Below are positions 1 to 5,706 of a stretch of DNA of 6,351 nucleotides, in pieces (position 1 is the first letter of the stretch; every line of letters starts with the position of its first letter). The translations under genes were made by a program, and so were the position numbers. The notes under the pieces are model-generated. The model searched no databases, was not told the origin of the DNA, and worked only from the letters and a program-made list of their open reading frames with translations. This DNA is from Propionibacteriaceae bacterium. GTDB lineage: Bacteria; Actinomycetota; Actinomycetes; Propionibacteriales; Propionibacteriaceae. Location of the stretch: positions 1-6,351 of the forward strand of contig JAUNRO010000189.1 of the NCBI GenBank assembly GCA_030544185.1. The letters are read 5' to 3'.

Positions 1-63
1 GAGGCCGCCACACACGCCACCGAGCCTCTTGTCAGTGGTGGACCGTTCGAGCTTCTTGTTCAT
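1..63 (-). CDS. PspC-domain protein, N-terminal fragment cut by window edge
   Basis: Only the first 21 codons are present, read from the ATG at 63-61 to the left edge. They translate to MNKKLERSTTDKRLGGVCGGL, the typical opening of a PspC domain (R-x-x-x-x-[KR]-x-[IL]-x-GVC-x-G[LI]). PspC proteins are small inner-membrane components of phage-shock/envelope-stress responses. A good ribosome-binding site (AAAGGA, minus strand, about 69-74) lies 5 nt before the ATG. The gene is third in a leftward operon, 23 nt after the stop of the 69-aa membrane protein. Its opening resembles that of the large PspC protein at 293-1582 (both have L-x-RSTTD then a GVC motif), so the two are probably paralogues. 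Whether this is a short stand-alone PspC or a longer fusion cannot be seen. The PspC assignment rests on a short but very characteristic motif. Confidence 0.8.
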   Translation of the reverse strand, partial: MNKKLERSTTDKRLGGVCGGL

Positions 64-86
64 GTCGTTCCTTTCGTTGATTCAGG

Positions 87-296
87 TCAGGTGCGTCGGG
101 ACAGCAGCAGGCCGATGACGCCGAGCGCGACGAGGAAGACGGGCAGAGCCACCTTCCACACGCCTGCGTCATAGCTGCCGCCGAAGGCCGCATAGAGCGC
201 GCCACCGGCGAAGCCGCAGAACAGCAGGCCAACGACGAGGGAGAACGAGTCCGGCGCCGGGCGCTGTCCGGCTGTTGCCTGCCGCTTCCCCTTCAT
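87..296 (-). CDS. small two-helix membrane protein (69 aa), unknown function
   Basis: I do not recognise a named family. The 69-residue protein has a basic hydrophilic start (MKGKRQ...), a first hydrophobic helix at about residues 19-37, a short polar loop (GGSYDAGVWK), a second helix at about 48-65, and ends in SRRT. By the positive-inside rule both ends should be cytoplasmic. Its ATG overlaps the TGA of the PspC/LiaF-like gene (ATGA, 293-296), and a near-consensus Shine-Dalgarno (GGAGGT) lies 6 nt before it, so it is translated and coupled to that gene. A partial PspC gene follows 23 nt downstream. Its place between two PspC genes suggests a membrane partner in the same envelope-stress complex, but that is inference from context only. 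Confidence 0.75.
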   Translation of the reverse strand: MKGKRQATAGQRPAPDSFSLVVGLLFCGFAGGALYAAFGGSYDAGVWKVALPVFLVALGVIGLLLSRRT

Positions 297-1582
297 CGTG
301 TCACCTCCAGTTGGCCGAGGCCGACGCGGGCCTCGATGGTGAGGGTGGGACCCTCGGGATCGGGTCCGTAGCCGATCGTGGTGTCGTGGAGATCGAAACC
401 GTCGGCGACGTGCAGGCCCAGCACATCGGCCTGTCCGACGTCGACGGACCAGACGACGCGGATGTTGGTCTCGGGCGGTGCGACGACCGCGATCCGCCCG
501 ACATCCACCTGGGTCGCATAGGTCGCGTCGCCGTCCAGCCGGATGGCGGAGAGATCGGCGACATGCTCACCGGTATCGTGGGCCGCAACGCCCTGGGGCA
601 GGTCTGCGACATTGGCATAGCTCACGGCGGTGCTGGGTGTCTCCGGCATCGGGGTGGCCGCGACGGCGGTGACGATGGCCAGGAGCGCCCCCACGATCAC
701 CAGCCCGCGGGGGCGGGGGAGCCAGGCGCCGAGGATCAGGGTCAGGCCGATCGCGAGCAGCGCCGCGGCCGGATAGGCGAAGGACGCCACCTGATAGCTG
801 TGGTCGAGCAGGGCGACGACGCCGGCGCTGCTCAGGACCAGGAACCAGCCGATCAGGTGCATCGGCCACGTCCGCCGCTTCGTCACCGTGGCGGTCACCG
901 AAGCGGTCGCTGCCACCTCGGCAGCCACTGCCGGTTCGCTCGATGCGGGTTCCGGTTCGGGTTTCGGGTCGGGCTGATAGAGCCCCACCGGATCGGGATG
1001 GGCGAGATAGGCCTGGAGTGAATAGCCCGGGTCGTGCGCGGTCGTCGGCGGGGCGGGATGGGGCGGGCCCGCCTGGGCCGCCAGATAGTCCTGCACGCGC
1101 CGCTGCCAGGCGGTCGCCGCTTCGGTGAACGGAGTGCTCTCGGCGAACGGCCGTGCCGCCAGTTGTGGCGGTTGCGGGGCCTTCGGGGCAGCGGCCCGGC
1201 GCTGCTGTTCCGGGCGATACCACCCGAAGAACCACACCGCGCCGATCACGAGCGCGGGGCCGACGCCGAACGGCAACAGGCCGCCGACGATGTTCACCGC
1301 AGCGATGCACACGACCGCCAGCAGCGCGATCCCGGCCTTCAACCCAACCCGGCGTACCCCCGGGAACACCGCATCGATCGGCGCCCGGTCGGAGCCCCGC
1401 TGCGGCACCAGCGCCCACGCCGCGGCATAGAGCACGAGCCCGATCCCGCTCGACAGGGCGAGCAGCAGCGCCGCGACCCGCACCAGCAGCGGATCGATCT
1501 GCCACCGGTCGGCGAGCATGACGCACACGCCGGCGACCTTGCCGTCGGTGGTGCTGCGGCGCAGCTCGCCCAGGTTCGTCAT
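293..1582 (-). CDS. PspC-domain membrane protein with LiaF-like C-terminal domain (429 aa)
   Basis: Residues about 5-60 form a PspC domain (LRRSTTD...VAGVC...LADRW.ID..LVRVAALLLA..., first membrane helix about 33-60). Two more helices follow at about 81-103 and 105-122. A long Pro/Ala-rich, poorly conserved cytoplasmic linker covers about 125-235, then three helices at about 240-259, 268-286 and 292-310. The C-terminal 115 residues are soluble and beta-rich, with repeated DVG-x-[IL] / VG-x-G-x-[IL]-x-V patterns (QVDVGRIAVVAPP, VDVGQADVLG, VGLGQLEVTR). This resembles the LiaF/cell-wall-active-antibiotic response C-terminal domain seen fused to PspC in actinobacteria. The start was set at 1582 because the PspC domain begins right after it and AGAGGA precedes it by 7 nt; an in-frame ATG at 1618 would add 12 non-conserved residues. 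It is first gene of the leftward operon, divergent from the PspC kinase, and a likely membrane modulator of it. The PspC call is firm; the C-terminal family name is less sure. Confidence 0.85.
   Translation of the reverse strand: MTNLGELRRSTTDGKVAGVCVMLADRWQIDPLLVRVAALLLALSSGIGLVLYAAAWALVPQRGSDRAPIDAVFPGVRRVGLKAGIALLAVVCIAAVNIVGGLLPFGVGPALVIGAVWFFGWYRPEQQRRAAAPKAPQPPQLAARPFAESTPFTEAATAWQRRVQDYLAAQAGPPHPAPPTTAHDPGYSLQAYLAHPDPVGLYQPDPKPEPEPASSEPAVAAEVAATASVTATVTKRRTWPMHLIGWFLVLSSAGVVALLDHSYQVASFAYPAAALLAIGLTLILGAWLPRPRGLVIVGALLAIVTAVAATPMPETPSTAVSYANVADLPQGVAAHDTGEHVADLSAIRLDGDATYATQVDVGRIAVVAPPETNIRVVWSVDVGQADVLGLHVADGFDLHDTTIGYGPDPEGPTLTIEARVGLGQLEVTR
303..308 (-). promoter_or_regulatory. strong Shine-Dalgarno for the 69-aa membrane protein
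   Basis: GGAGGT on the minus strand ends 6 nt before the ATG at 296-294. It lies inside the last codons of the upstream PspC/LiaF-like gene. Together with the ATGA stop/start overlap it decides the start of the small gene and indicates efficient coupled translation. Confidence 0.75.
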
Positions 1583-1736
1583 GTCCCCATCCTCTCTGCC
1601 ACCACAACGATCGACCATCGGGGGAGTCCCGGATTGGCGCCCCAGGGCCGATGAGAGCCCGTTGTGGGCGATTCAGGGGCCCGCCAGGGAGGTCCCGGTT
1701 GGCTGCGGACCCGGTCCGTGTGAGGCTGGACTCACC
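1583..1736. promoter_or_regulatory. divergent promoter region between PspC/LiaF-like gene and PspC kinase
   Basis: This 154-bp gap must hold the promoters of both divergent units. No convincing -35/-10 pair is visible on either strand. It contains an 8-bp inverted repeat, CCACAACG at 1602-1609 and CGTTGTGG at 1660-1667, with 50 nt between the arms. The arms could be half-sites for the response regulator encoded nearby, which would make the region autoregulated. That role is inferred; the repeat itself is directly visible. Confidence 0.45.
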
Positions 1737-3269
1737 ATGGGCGCTCCCGACACCTCCGACTCCGTCGACAGCCCTGATCTGGATCAGCGGCTCCCGGCGC
1801 CCATCGAGGTGCCCGCGGACGAGGCCCAGCCCGAGACCCCACCGGCCGAGCCGGCCGACGATGCCCCCAAACGCCCACGCGCCGCTCGCGTGGCCGATGG
1901 CGCCTGGCTCGGGGGTGTGTGCTCCGGCCTCGCCGACCATCTGGGCTGGCCGGTCATGGTGCTGCGGATCGGCTTCGTCGCGCTGGCGCTGGTGCAGTTC
2001 GTGGGCTTGGTGGTGTACGCGGTGTTGTGGCTCGCGCTGCCCCCGGCGACCGCGCCCGAGAGCGCGCCGGGTCTGGAGTCGCACGACCGGACGAACCTGC
2101 GCACCGTGGACCAGCGGGCTCGGCGCAAGACCGATGTGGGCACGGTTCTCGCGCTCGCGCTGCTCGCCATCGGCCTGCTGTGGCTGGTGCAGGCGACCGG
2201 GATGGGCCTGTCCGCGCAGGTGTTCTGGCCGATCGCGTTCGCGGGTGCCGGCGTGGCGCTGGTGTGGCGCACGGCCGATGACTCCGATGCGAAGTGGCGG
2301 GAGAAGGTCGCCGGCCCGGGCTGGCTGCGGCCGTTCGTGGCCCGGGGGCGGATGCTCACGCTCGCGCGCACGGTGCTGGGTCTCGGTCTGGTGGGTGCCG
2401 CGGTCGGCATGGTCATCGCGTACCAGACGAGCATCGCGGAGCTGCCGCTGGATGCCGTCGGCGCCGGCGTGTGGGCTGCCTACTCGGTCGGCATCGGTGC
2501 GATCGCCGGCTCGTGGGCGCATGACAACCCGCTGCTGGCGATCACGATCGGTGTCGCGTTCGCGACCGCGGTCGGCATGGTCATCGCGTCCCAGACGAGC
2601 ATCGCGGAGCTGCCGCGGGTGTTCGCGATGACGGGACTCGCGCTCGCCGGCACGGGGCTGGTCATCGCCCCCTGGGCATACCGCTCCCGGCAGGCACTGC
2701 AGGAGGCGCGCGAGGACAAGGTGCGTGCCGATGCCCGCGCGGACATGGCCGCGCACCTGCACGACTCGGTCCTGCAGACGCTCGCGCTGATCCAGAAGCG
2801 GGCCGACGATCCGCGCACGGTCGCGACGCTGGCCCGCAAACAGGAGCGCGAGTTGCGGACCTATCTCTATGGCGATGTGTTCCGGGAGAAGACGCTCAAG
2901 GCCGCGCTGAGCGTGGCGGCCGCCCAGGTCGACGATGACCAGGGCGTCCCCGTCGAGATCGTCTGCGTCGGCGACTGCGAGCTGACCGAGGATCTCGAGG
3001 CGATGATCCGCGCGGCCCGGGAGGCCATGACGAACGCGGCGAAGCACTCGGGTGCGCCGCGGATCGATGTGTACGCCGAGGTGGACGATGCTCAGGTGGA
3101 GATCTTCGTGCGCGACCGGGGCAAGGGCTTCGACCTCGACGCCATCGGGGATGATCGAATGGGTGTGAAGGGCAGCATCATCGGGCGCATGGAGCGCCAC
3201 GGTGGCAGCGCCCGGATCCGCTCGTCCGCAGAGGACGGCACCGAAGTGAAATTGGAGATGAAGAGATGA
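1737..3269 (+). CDS. PspC-domain membrane sensor histidine kinase (510 aa)
   Basis: This is the sensor kinase of a two-component system. An acidic, Pro-rich leader of about 46 residues precedes a PspC domain (about 50-103, with WLGGVCSGLADHLG and a membrane helix). Further helices fall at about 133-151, 161-178, 207-229, 242-260, 266-286 and 296-314. The dimerisation/phosphotransfer domain of HisKA_3 type follows (AAHLHDSVLQTLALI, predicted phospho-His H342). The C-terminal HATPase domain has the N-box EAMTNAAKHSG (N433), the G1 box DRGKGF (D460, G462, G464) and a glycine-rich GVKGSIIGRMERHGG. All catalytic motifs are intact. The ATG at 1737 was chosen because the PspC domain follows at normal distance; the frame stays open up to 1518, but that would overlap the divergent gene. 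Its Shine-Dalgarno is weak. It is coupled by ATGA to the response regulator. The membrane domain carries a duplicated segment (2398-2448 and 2566-2616). The signal is unknown; envelope stress is likely from PspC. Confidence 0.93.
   Translation: MGAPDTSDSVDSPDLDQRLPAPIEVPADEAQPETPPAEPADDAPKRPRAARVADGAWLGGVCSGLADHLGWPVMVLRIGFVALALVQFVGLVVYAVLWLALPPATAPESAPGLESHDRTNLRTVDQRARRKTDVGTVLALALLAIGLLWLVQATGMGLSAQVFWPIAFAGAGVALVWRTADDSDAKWREKVAGPGWLRPFVARGRMLTLARTVLGLGLVGAAVGMVIAYQTSIAELPLDAVGAGVWAAYSVGIGAIAGSWAHDNPLLAITIGVAFATAVGMVIASQTSIAELPRVFAMTGLALAGTGLVIAPWAYRSRQALQEAREDKVRADARADMAAHLHDSVLQTLALIQKRADDPRTVATLARKQERELRTYLYGDVFREKTLKAALSVAAAQVDDDQGVPVEIVCVGDCELTEDLEAMIRAAREAMTNAAKHSGAPRIDVYAEVDDAQVEIFVRDRGKGFDLDAIGDDRMGVKGSIIGRMERHGGSARIRSSAEDGTEVKLEMKR
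2398..2448 (+). repeat. direct repeat copy 1 inside kinase membrane domain (51 nt)
   Basis: This 51-nt block recurs at 2566-2616 with one mismatch (A at 2422 against C at 2590). The period is 168 nt, exactly 56 codons, so both copies are read in the same frame. It encodes kinase residues about 221-237, AAVGMVIAYQTSIAELP: the end of a membrane helix plus the following short loop. Confidence 0.95.
2566..2616 (+). repeat. direct repeat copy 2 inside kinase membrane domain (51 nt)
   Basis: Second copy of the block at 2398-2448, 50 of 51 bases identical, encoding TAVGMVIASQTSIAELP (residues about 277-293). The single difference changes Tyr to Ser. Similarity stops abruptly on both sides at the DNA level, although the helices after each copy share a weak G-x-G-x-x-x-x-x-W-A pattern. 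Confidence 0.95.
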
Positions 3270-3967
3270 CGACCGACCTGCCTCAGCCCGATTCCCTAGG
3301 ACCGGGGGAGACCGCTCCGCCGACCGATCGCCAGCTGCGTGTTGTGGTCGTCGATGACCATGCGATGTTCCGGGCCGGGGTGAAGTCGGAGATCGGTGCG
3401 GCCGTCGACGTGGTCGGGGAGGGCGAGGACGTCGCGACCGCGGTGGCGGCGATCAAGCGGTGTGCGCCGGATGTGGTCCTGTTGGACGTGCATCTGCCCG
3501 GGGGCGGCGGCGGCGAGGTGATCAAGCAGGTGCACGCGACGATGCCGGACCTGCGCTTCCTGGCGCTGTCGGTGTCCGACGCGGCCGAGGACGTGATCGG
3601 TGTGATCCGGGCCGGTGCCCGGGGTTATGTGACGAAGTCCATCAGCGCCGACGAACTCATCGATGCGATCCGCCGGATCGCCGATGGCGACGCGGTGTTC
3701 TCACCGCGCTTGGCCGGCTTCGTGCTGGACGCCTTCTCCGACTCCATCGAGGTCGCGTCCATCGACGAGGACCTCGACCGGCTGTCCAACCGCGAGCGGG
3801 AGGTGCTGCGGCTCATCGCCCGCGGCTATGCCTACAAGGAGATTGCGCGCGAGCTGTTCATCTCCATCAAGACCGTCGAGACCCACGTGTCATCGGTGTT
3901 GCGCAAGCTGCAGCTGTCGAACCGGCATCAGTTGACCAGGTGGGCCACCGACCGCCGCTTGGTGTGA
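3266..3967 (+). CDS. NarL/LuxR-family response regulator (233 aa)
   Basis: This is the DNA-binding partner of the adjacent kinase. An unusual hydrophilic leader of about 23 residues precedes a receiver domain (about 24-142) with the acidic pair D30-D31, phospho-acceptor D74 in VVLLDVHLPGG, a Ser at 102 and K124 in YVTK, all as expected of a functional receiver. A GerE/LuxR helix-turn-helix fills about 171-229 (LSNREREVLRLIARGYAYKEIA...SIKTVETHVSSVLRKLQLSNR). The start at 3266 overlaps the kinase stop by 4 nt (ATGA), with GGAG 8 nt upstream, so the pair is translationally coupled. Its targets are not shown by the sequence. The divergent PspC operon and its own promoter are the obvious candidates. 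A strong stem-loop follows 22 nt after the stop. Family assignment is certain; the regulon is inference. Confidence 0.96.
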   Translation: MTTDLPQPDSLGPGETAPPTDRQLRVVVVDDHAMFRAGVKSEIGAAVDVVGEGEDVATAVAAIKRCAPDVVLLDVHLPGGGGGEVIKQVHATMPDLRFLALSVSDAAEDVIGVIRAGARGYVTKSISADELIDAIRRIADGDAVFSPRLAGFVLDAFSDSIEVASIDEDLDRLSNREREVLRLIARGYAYKEIARELFISIKTVETHVSSVLRKLQLSNRHQLTRWATDRRLV

Positions 3968-3989
3968 GCCCTGCACAGCGCGGCACCCA

Positions 3990-4038
3990 CAACAAGACAA
4001 CGGCCCGTTCCTGTCTGGAACGGGCCGTTGTCTTGTTG
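3990..4038. terminator. bidirectional intrinsic terminator between convergent genes
   Basis: A perfect 21-bp stem (arms 3990-4010 and 4018-4038) closes a 7-nt loop (CTGTCTG). The GC-rich core is AACGGCCCGTT-like, and the outer part is built of CAACAAGACAA paired with TTGTCTTGTTG, giving a T-rich 3' side in either direction. It starts 22 nt after the response-regulator stop and ends 8 nt before the stop of the convergent GlsB-type gene, so it can end transcription from both sides. Confidence 0.92.
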
Positions 4039-4046
4039 CTTGCGGG

Positions 4047-4325
4047 TCAGGCAGCGCGTCCGCTGCGCTTGGTGATTAGTCCATAGATGAAGAGGACGAC
4101 CAACGCGCCGATGACGGCCACGAGGAGGGTGAACCAGAAACCGCCGTCGATGGCGAAGGTGAAGCCACGTCCGGTGAGGAGGTTCATGAGGAGGCCGCCG
4201 GCGAGAGCGCCGATGATGCCCAGGATGATGGTCATGATGATGCCGCCGCCCTGCTTGCCCGGCATGATGAACTTAGCAATAGCTCCGGCCAGGAGGCCGA
4301 CGATGATCCAGAGAATAATGCCCAT
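4047..4325 (-). CDS. GlsB/YeaQ/YmgE family stress-response membrane protein (92 aa)
   Basis: This is a small, very hydrophobic protein with three membrane helices at about residues 2-20, 28-48 and 63-83 and the family signature MGIILWIIVGLLAGAIAKFI followed by MPGKQGGG and a Gly-rich second helix (IILGIIGALAGG). The C-terminus is short and basic. Members are known as transglycosylase-associated/YeaQ-type proteins, often induced by general stress; their biochemical role is unclear. The start at 4325 matches family N-termini. An ATG at 4367 would add 14 atypical residues, and neither start has a clear Shine-Dalgarno. A TACATT element exactly 6 nt upstream of 4325 fits a leaderless transcript. 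Codons end mostly in C (ATC, CTC, GGC, ACC), as in strongly expressed genes of such genomes. It lies downstream of the phospholipase D-like gene on the same strand and converges on the response regulator. Confidence 0.9.
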   Translation of the reverse strand: MGIILWIIVGLLAGAIAKFIMPGKQGGGIIMTIILGIIGALAGGLLMNLLTGRGFTFAIDGGFWFTLLVAVIGALVVLFIYGLITKRSGRAA

Positions 4326-4331
4326 GCAGCC

Positions 4332-4337
4332 AATGTA
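4332..4337 (-). promoter_or_regulatory. putative -10 element for leaderless transcription of the GlsB-type gene
   Basis: The minus strand reads TACATT followed by GGCTGC and the ATG at 4325. This matches the actinobacterial TANNNT -10 consensus and would put the transcription start on the A of the start codon. The same GGNTACATTGG 11-mer occurs before the phospholipase D-like gene (5655-5665). No good -35 is seen. Confidence 0.45.
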
Positions 4338-4398
4338 TCCGGGCACAGATCCAACAGGCGACTCCATGTCGACAATTTCGGTAACGATTGGGGAATGG

Positions 4399-4414
4399 TT
4401 GGTCAGCTGACCAA
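4399..4414. promoter_or_regulatory. 16-bp perfect palindrome after the phospholipase D-like gene
   Basis: TTGGTCAGCTGACCAA is its own reverse complement. It begins 2 nt past the stop of the phospholipase D-like gene (stop 4417-4419) and lies about 60 bp upstream of the putative -10 of the GlsB-type gene. It could be an operator for a dimeric regulator. As a hairpin it would have only a 6-bp stem and no T-run, so a terminator is less likely. Confidence 0.55.
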
Positions 4415-4416
4415 TC

Positions 4417-5649
4417 TCACAGGAACGGGCTGAAGGGCTTCAGGACCGCCTCGGAGAACTTGACCATGACGGGCCGCCGGACCCACTCGTCGAGCGTCAA
4501 TTCCCTGCAGTTGCTCAGATCCAGGCGGAAGACCTCGGCCATCTTCTCGGCCATGTCGTGGTCGGTGATCTCCACATTGATCTCATAGTTCCCGATCAGG
4601 GAGAGCCGGTCCAGGTTCGCCGTGCCGACGGTCGCCCACTGGTCGTCGATGACCGCGGTCTTGGCGTGCACCATCGCTCCCTGATAGAGGAACAGGCGGA
4701 CGCCGCCCTCCAGCAGCCCGCGATAGTAGCCCCGCGACACCCAGTCCGCGACGATGTGGTTGGAACGCTCGGGCACGATGATGCGCACGTCCACCCCCCG
4801 TTGGGCAGCGCCGATCAGGACCGCGAGGAGGTCGTCGTCGGGGATGAAATAGGCATGGGTGAGCCAGACGCGCTCCCGGGCGCGGTCGATCGCTTCAAGG
4901 TACATGTAGCGGATCGGATAGATCAGCTGGCGCGGCACATTCCGGTGCACGCGGACGGCGGACTCCCAGGTCCGGCGCCGCGGATCCTCGAGCTCGGGGT
5001 GGCGCCGGTCGCCCCACAGGTTCCAATAGTCGACGAATGCGTTCTCCAGCTCGCTCACGGCCTCGCCGGTCACGCGGATGTGGGTGTCGCGCCAGTCGGT
5101 GGCATAGAGCGAGCCGATGTTGTAGCCGCCGGTGAACGCCACCTGGCCGTCGACGACCATGAGCTTGCGGTGGTTGCGCCCCGAGTTGCGGGGATGCCAG
5201 AAGCCCCAGCCGCCGACGATCAGGGGGTGGTGTCGCACGTGGATGCTCGGCGGGAAGCGGAAGAACGGCCGCGGGACGACAAGGTTGGCGAACTCGTCGA
5301 ACACGACATAGACCGCCACACCCCGGTTGGCGGCCCGGATGAGCGCCCGCTTGAACGCGCGGCCGATGGGGTCGTTCTTCCAGATGAAGGTCTCGAAATA
5401 GATCCGGTCCGAGGCGTGATCGATCGCGGCGAGCATGTCGGTGTAGAGGTCCTGGCCATAGGTATAGACCGTGATGTCGGAGCGGCCCGCGGTGACGGGG
5501 ACCGGCGGGGACTTGGGAAAAACCACCGGCGCGCGCTCCTTCTTGCGCCGGCTGTCGATGATCAGCAGCACGACCGCGGTCCCCAGCTGCACGCCGAGGA
5601 CGCCCATGACGATCCTGCGGATGATCGTTCTCAGCTGGCGGAACCACAC
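4417..5649 (-). CDS. phospholipase D-like / cardiolipin synthase-type membrane protein (410 aa)
   Basis: This protein has two complete HKD catalytic motifs, HRKLMVVDGQVAFTGG (H160, K162, D167) and HAKTAVIDDQWATVGTANLD (H328, K330, D335), which together form the active site of phospholipase D/cardiolipin synthase enzymes. These transfer phosphatidyl groups, for example to build cardiolipin from phosphatidylglycerol. An N-terminal membrane anchor (about 13-31) is flanked by basic clusters (RQLRTIIRR and SRRKKER). Other family features are YGQDLYTDMLAAID, FETFIWKNDPIGR, HRNVPRQLIYPIRYMYLEAI and THAYFIPDDDLL. At 410 aa it is close to cardiolipin-synthase length but has only one N-terminal helix. 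The GTG at 5649 was chosen because it keeps the basic residues before the helix and follows a TACATT -10 by 7 nt; an ATG at 5607 (396 aa) with AGGA 5 nt upstream is the alternative. The frame runs open to 6234, antisense to the helicase, but that part looks non-coding. The exact substrate is unknown; a membrane-lipid role fits the neighbouring envelope-stress genes. Confidence 0.92.
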   Translation of the reverse strand: MWFRQLRTIIRRIVMGVLGVQLGTAVVLLIIDSRRKKERAPVVFPKSPPVPVTAGRSDITVYTYGQDLYTDMLAAIDHASDRIYFETFIWKNDPIGRAFKRALIRAANRGVAVYVVFDEFANLVVPRPFFRFPPSIHVRHHPLIVGGWGFWHPRNSGRNHRKLMVVDGQVAFTGGYNIGSLYATDWRDTHIRVTGEAVSELENAFVDYWNLWGDRRHPELEDPRRRTWESAVRVHRNVPRQLIYPIRYMYLEAIDRARERVWLTHAYFIPDDDLLAVLIGAAQRGVDVRIIVPERSNHIVADWVSRGYYRGLLEGGVRLFLYQGAMVHAKTAVIDDQWATVGTANLDRLSLIGNYEINVEITDHDMAEKMAEVFRLDLSNCRELTLDEWVRRPVMVKFSEAVLKPFSPFL

Positions 5650-5656
5650 GCCGTCC

Positions 5657-5662
5657 AATGTA
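5657..5662 (-). promoter_or_regulatory. putative -10 element for the phospholipase D-like gene
   Basis: The minus strand reads TACATT, then GGACGGC, then the GTG at 5649. The hexamer fits TANNNT, and the distance would start the transcript at or next to the GTG (leaderless). It shares GGNTACATTGG with the element before the GlsB-type gene. A -35 is not evident. Confidence 0.45.
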
Positions 5663-5666
5663 GCCG

Positions 5667-5679
5667 GACAACGGTTGTC
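5667..5679. promoter_or_regulatory. palindromic putative operator between phospholipase and helicase genes
   Basis: GACAAC-G-GTTGTC is an interrupted palindrome with 6-bp arms and a one-base centre. It sits in the 57-bp divergent gap, 4 bp upstream of the putative -10 of the phospholipase D-like gene and 12 bp before the TAACCT element of the helicase. A protein bound here could affect both promoters. It does not match the actinobacterial LexA box (GAAC-N4-GTTC). Confidence 0.4.
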
Positions 5680-5691
5680 GGCGCTGGGGCC

Positions 5692-5697
5692 TAACCT
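5692..5697 (+). promoter_or_regulatory. putative -10 element for the helicase gene
   Basis: TAACCT fits TANNNT and lies 9 nt before the ATG at 5707, giving a predicted leader of only a few nucleotides. GGGGG occurs 3 nt before the ATG, too close for a standard Shine-Dalgarno. No clear -35 is present. Confidence 0.35.
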
Positions 5698-5706
5698 TGG
5701 GGGTCT

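Noticed and set aside
275..1021. 248-codon plus-strand frame over the PspC/LiaF-like C-terminus
   Set aside because: Low-complexity Gly/Asp/Arg translation, explained by codon-position bias of the real minus-strand gene.
1518..1736. In-frame upstream start of the kinase at 1518
   Set aside because: The extension overlaps the divergent PspC gene, would consume the only promoter space and has no recognisable sequence.
567..3200. 877-codon open frame on the minus strand crossing the PspC genes and antisense to the kinase
   Set aside because: Its translation is Arg/His/Pro/Gly-rich low-complexity sequence with no domain; it is a high-GC shadow of the intact kinase and of the PspC/LiaF-like gene.
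5667..5679. LexA/SOS box for the helicase
   Set aside because: GACAACGGTTGTC lacks the GAAC-N4-GTTC core of actinobacterial SOS boxes; kept only as an unnamed palindrome.
4558..5694. 378-codon open frame on the plus strand antisense to the phospholipase D-like gene
   Set aside because: The other strand carries two intact HKD motifs; the antisense product is Asp/Val/Arg-rich without family features.
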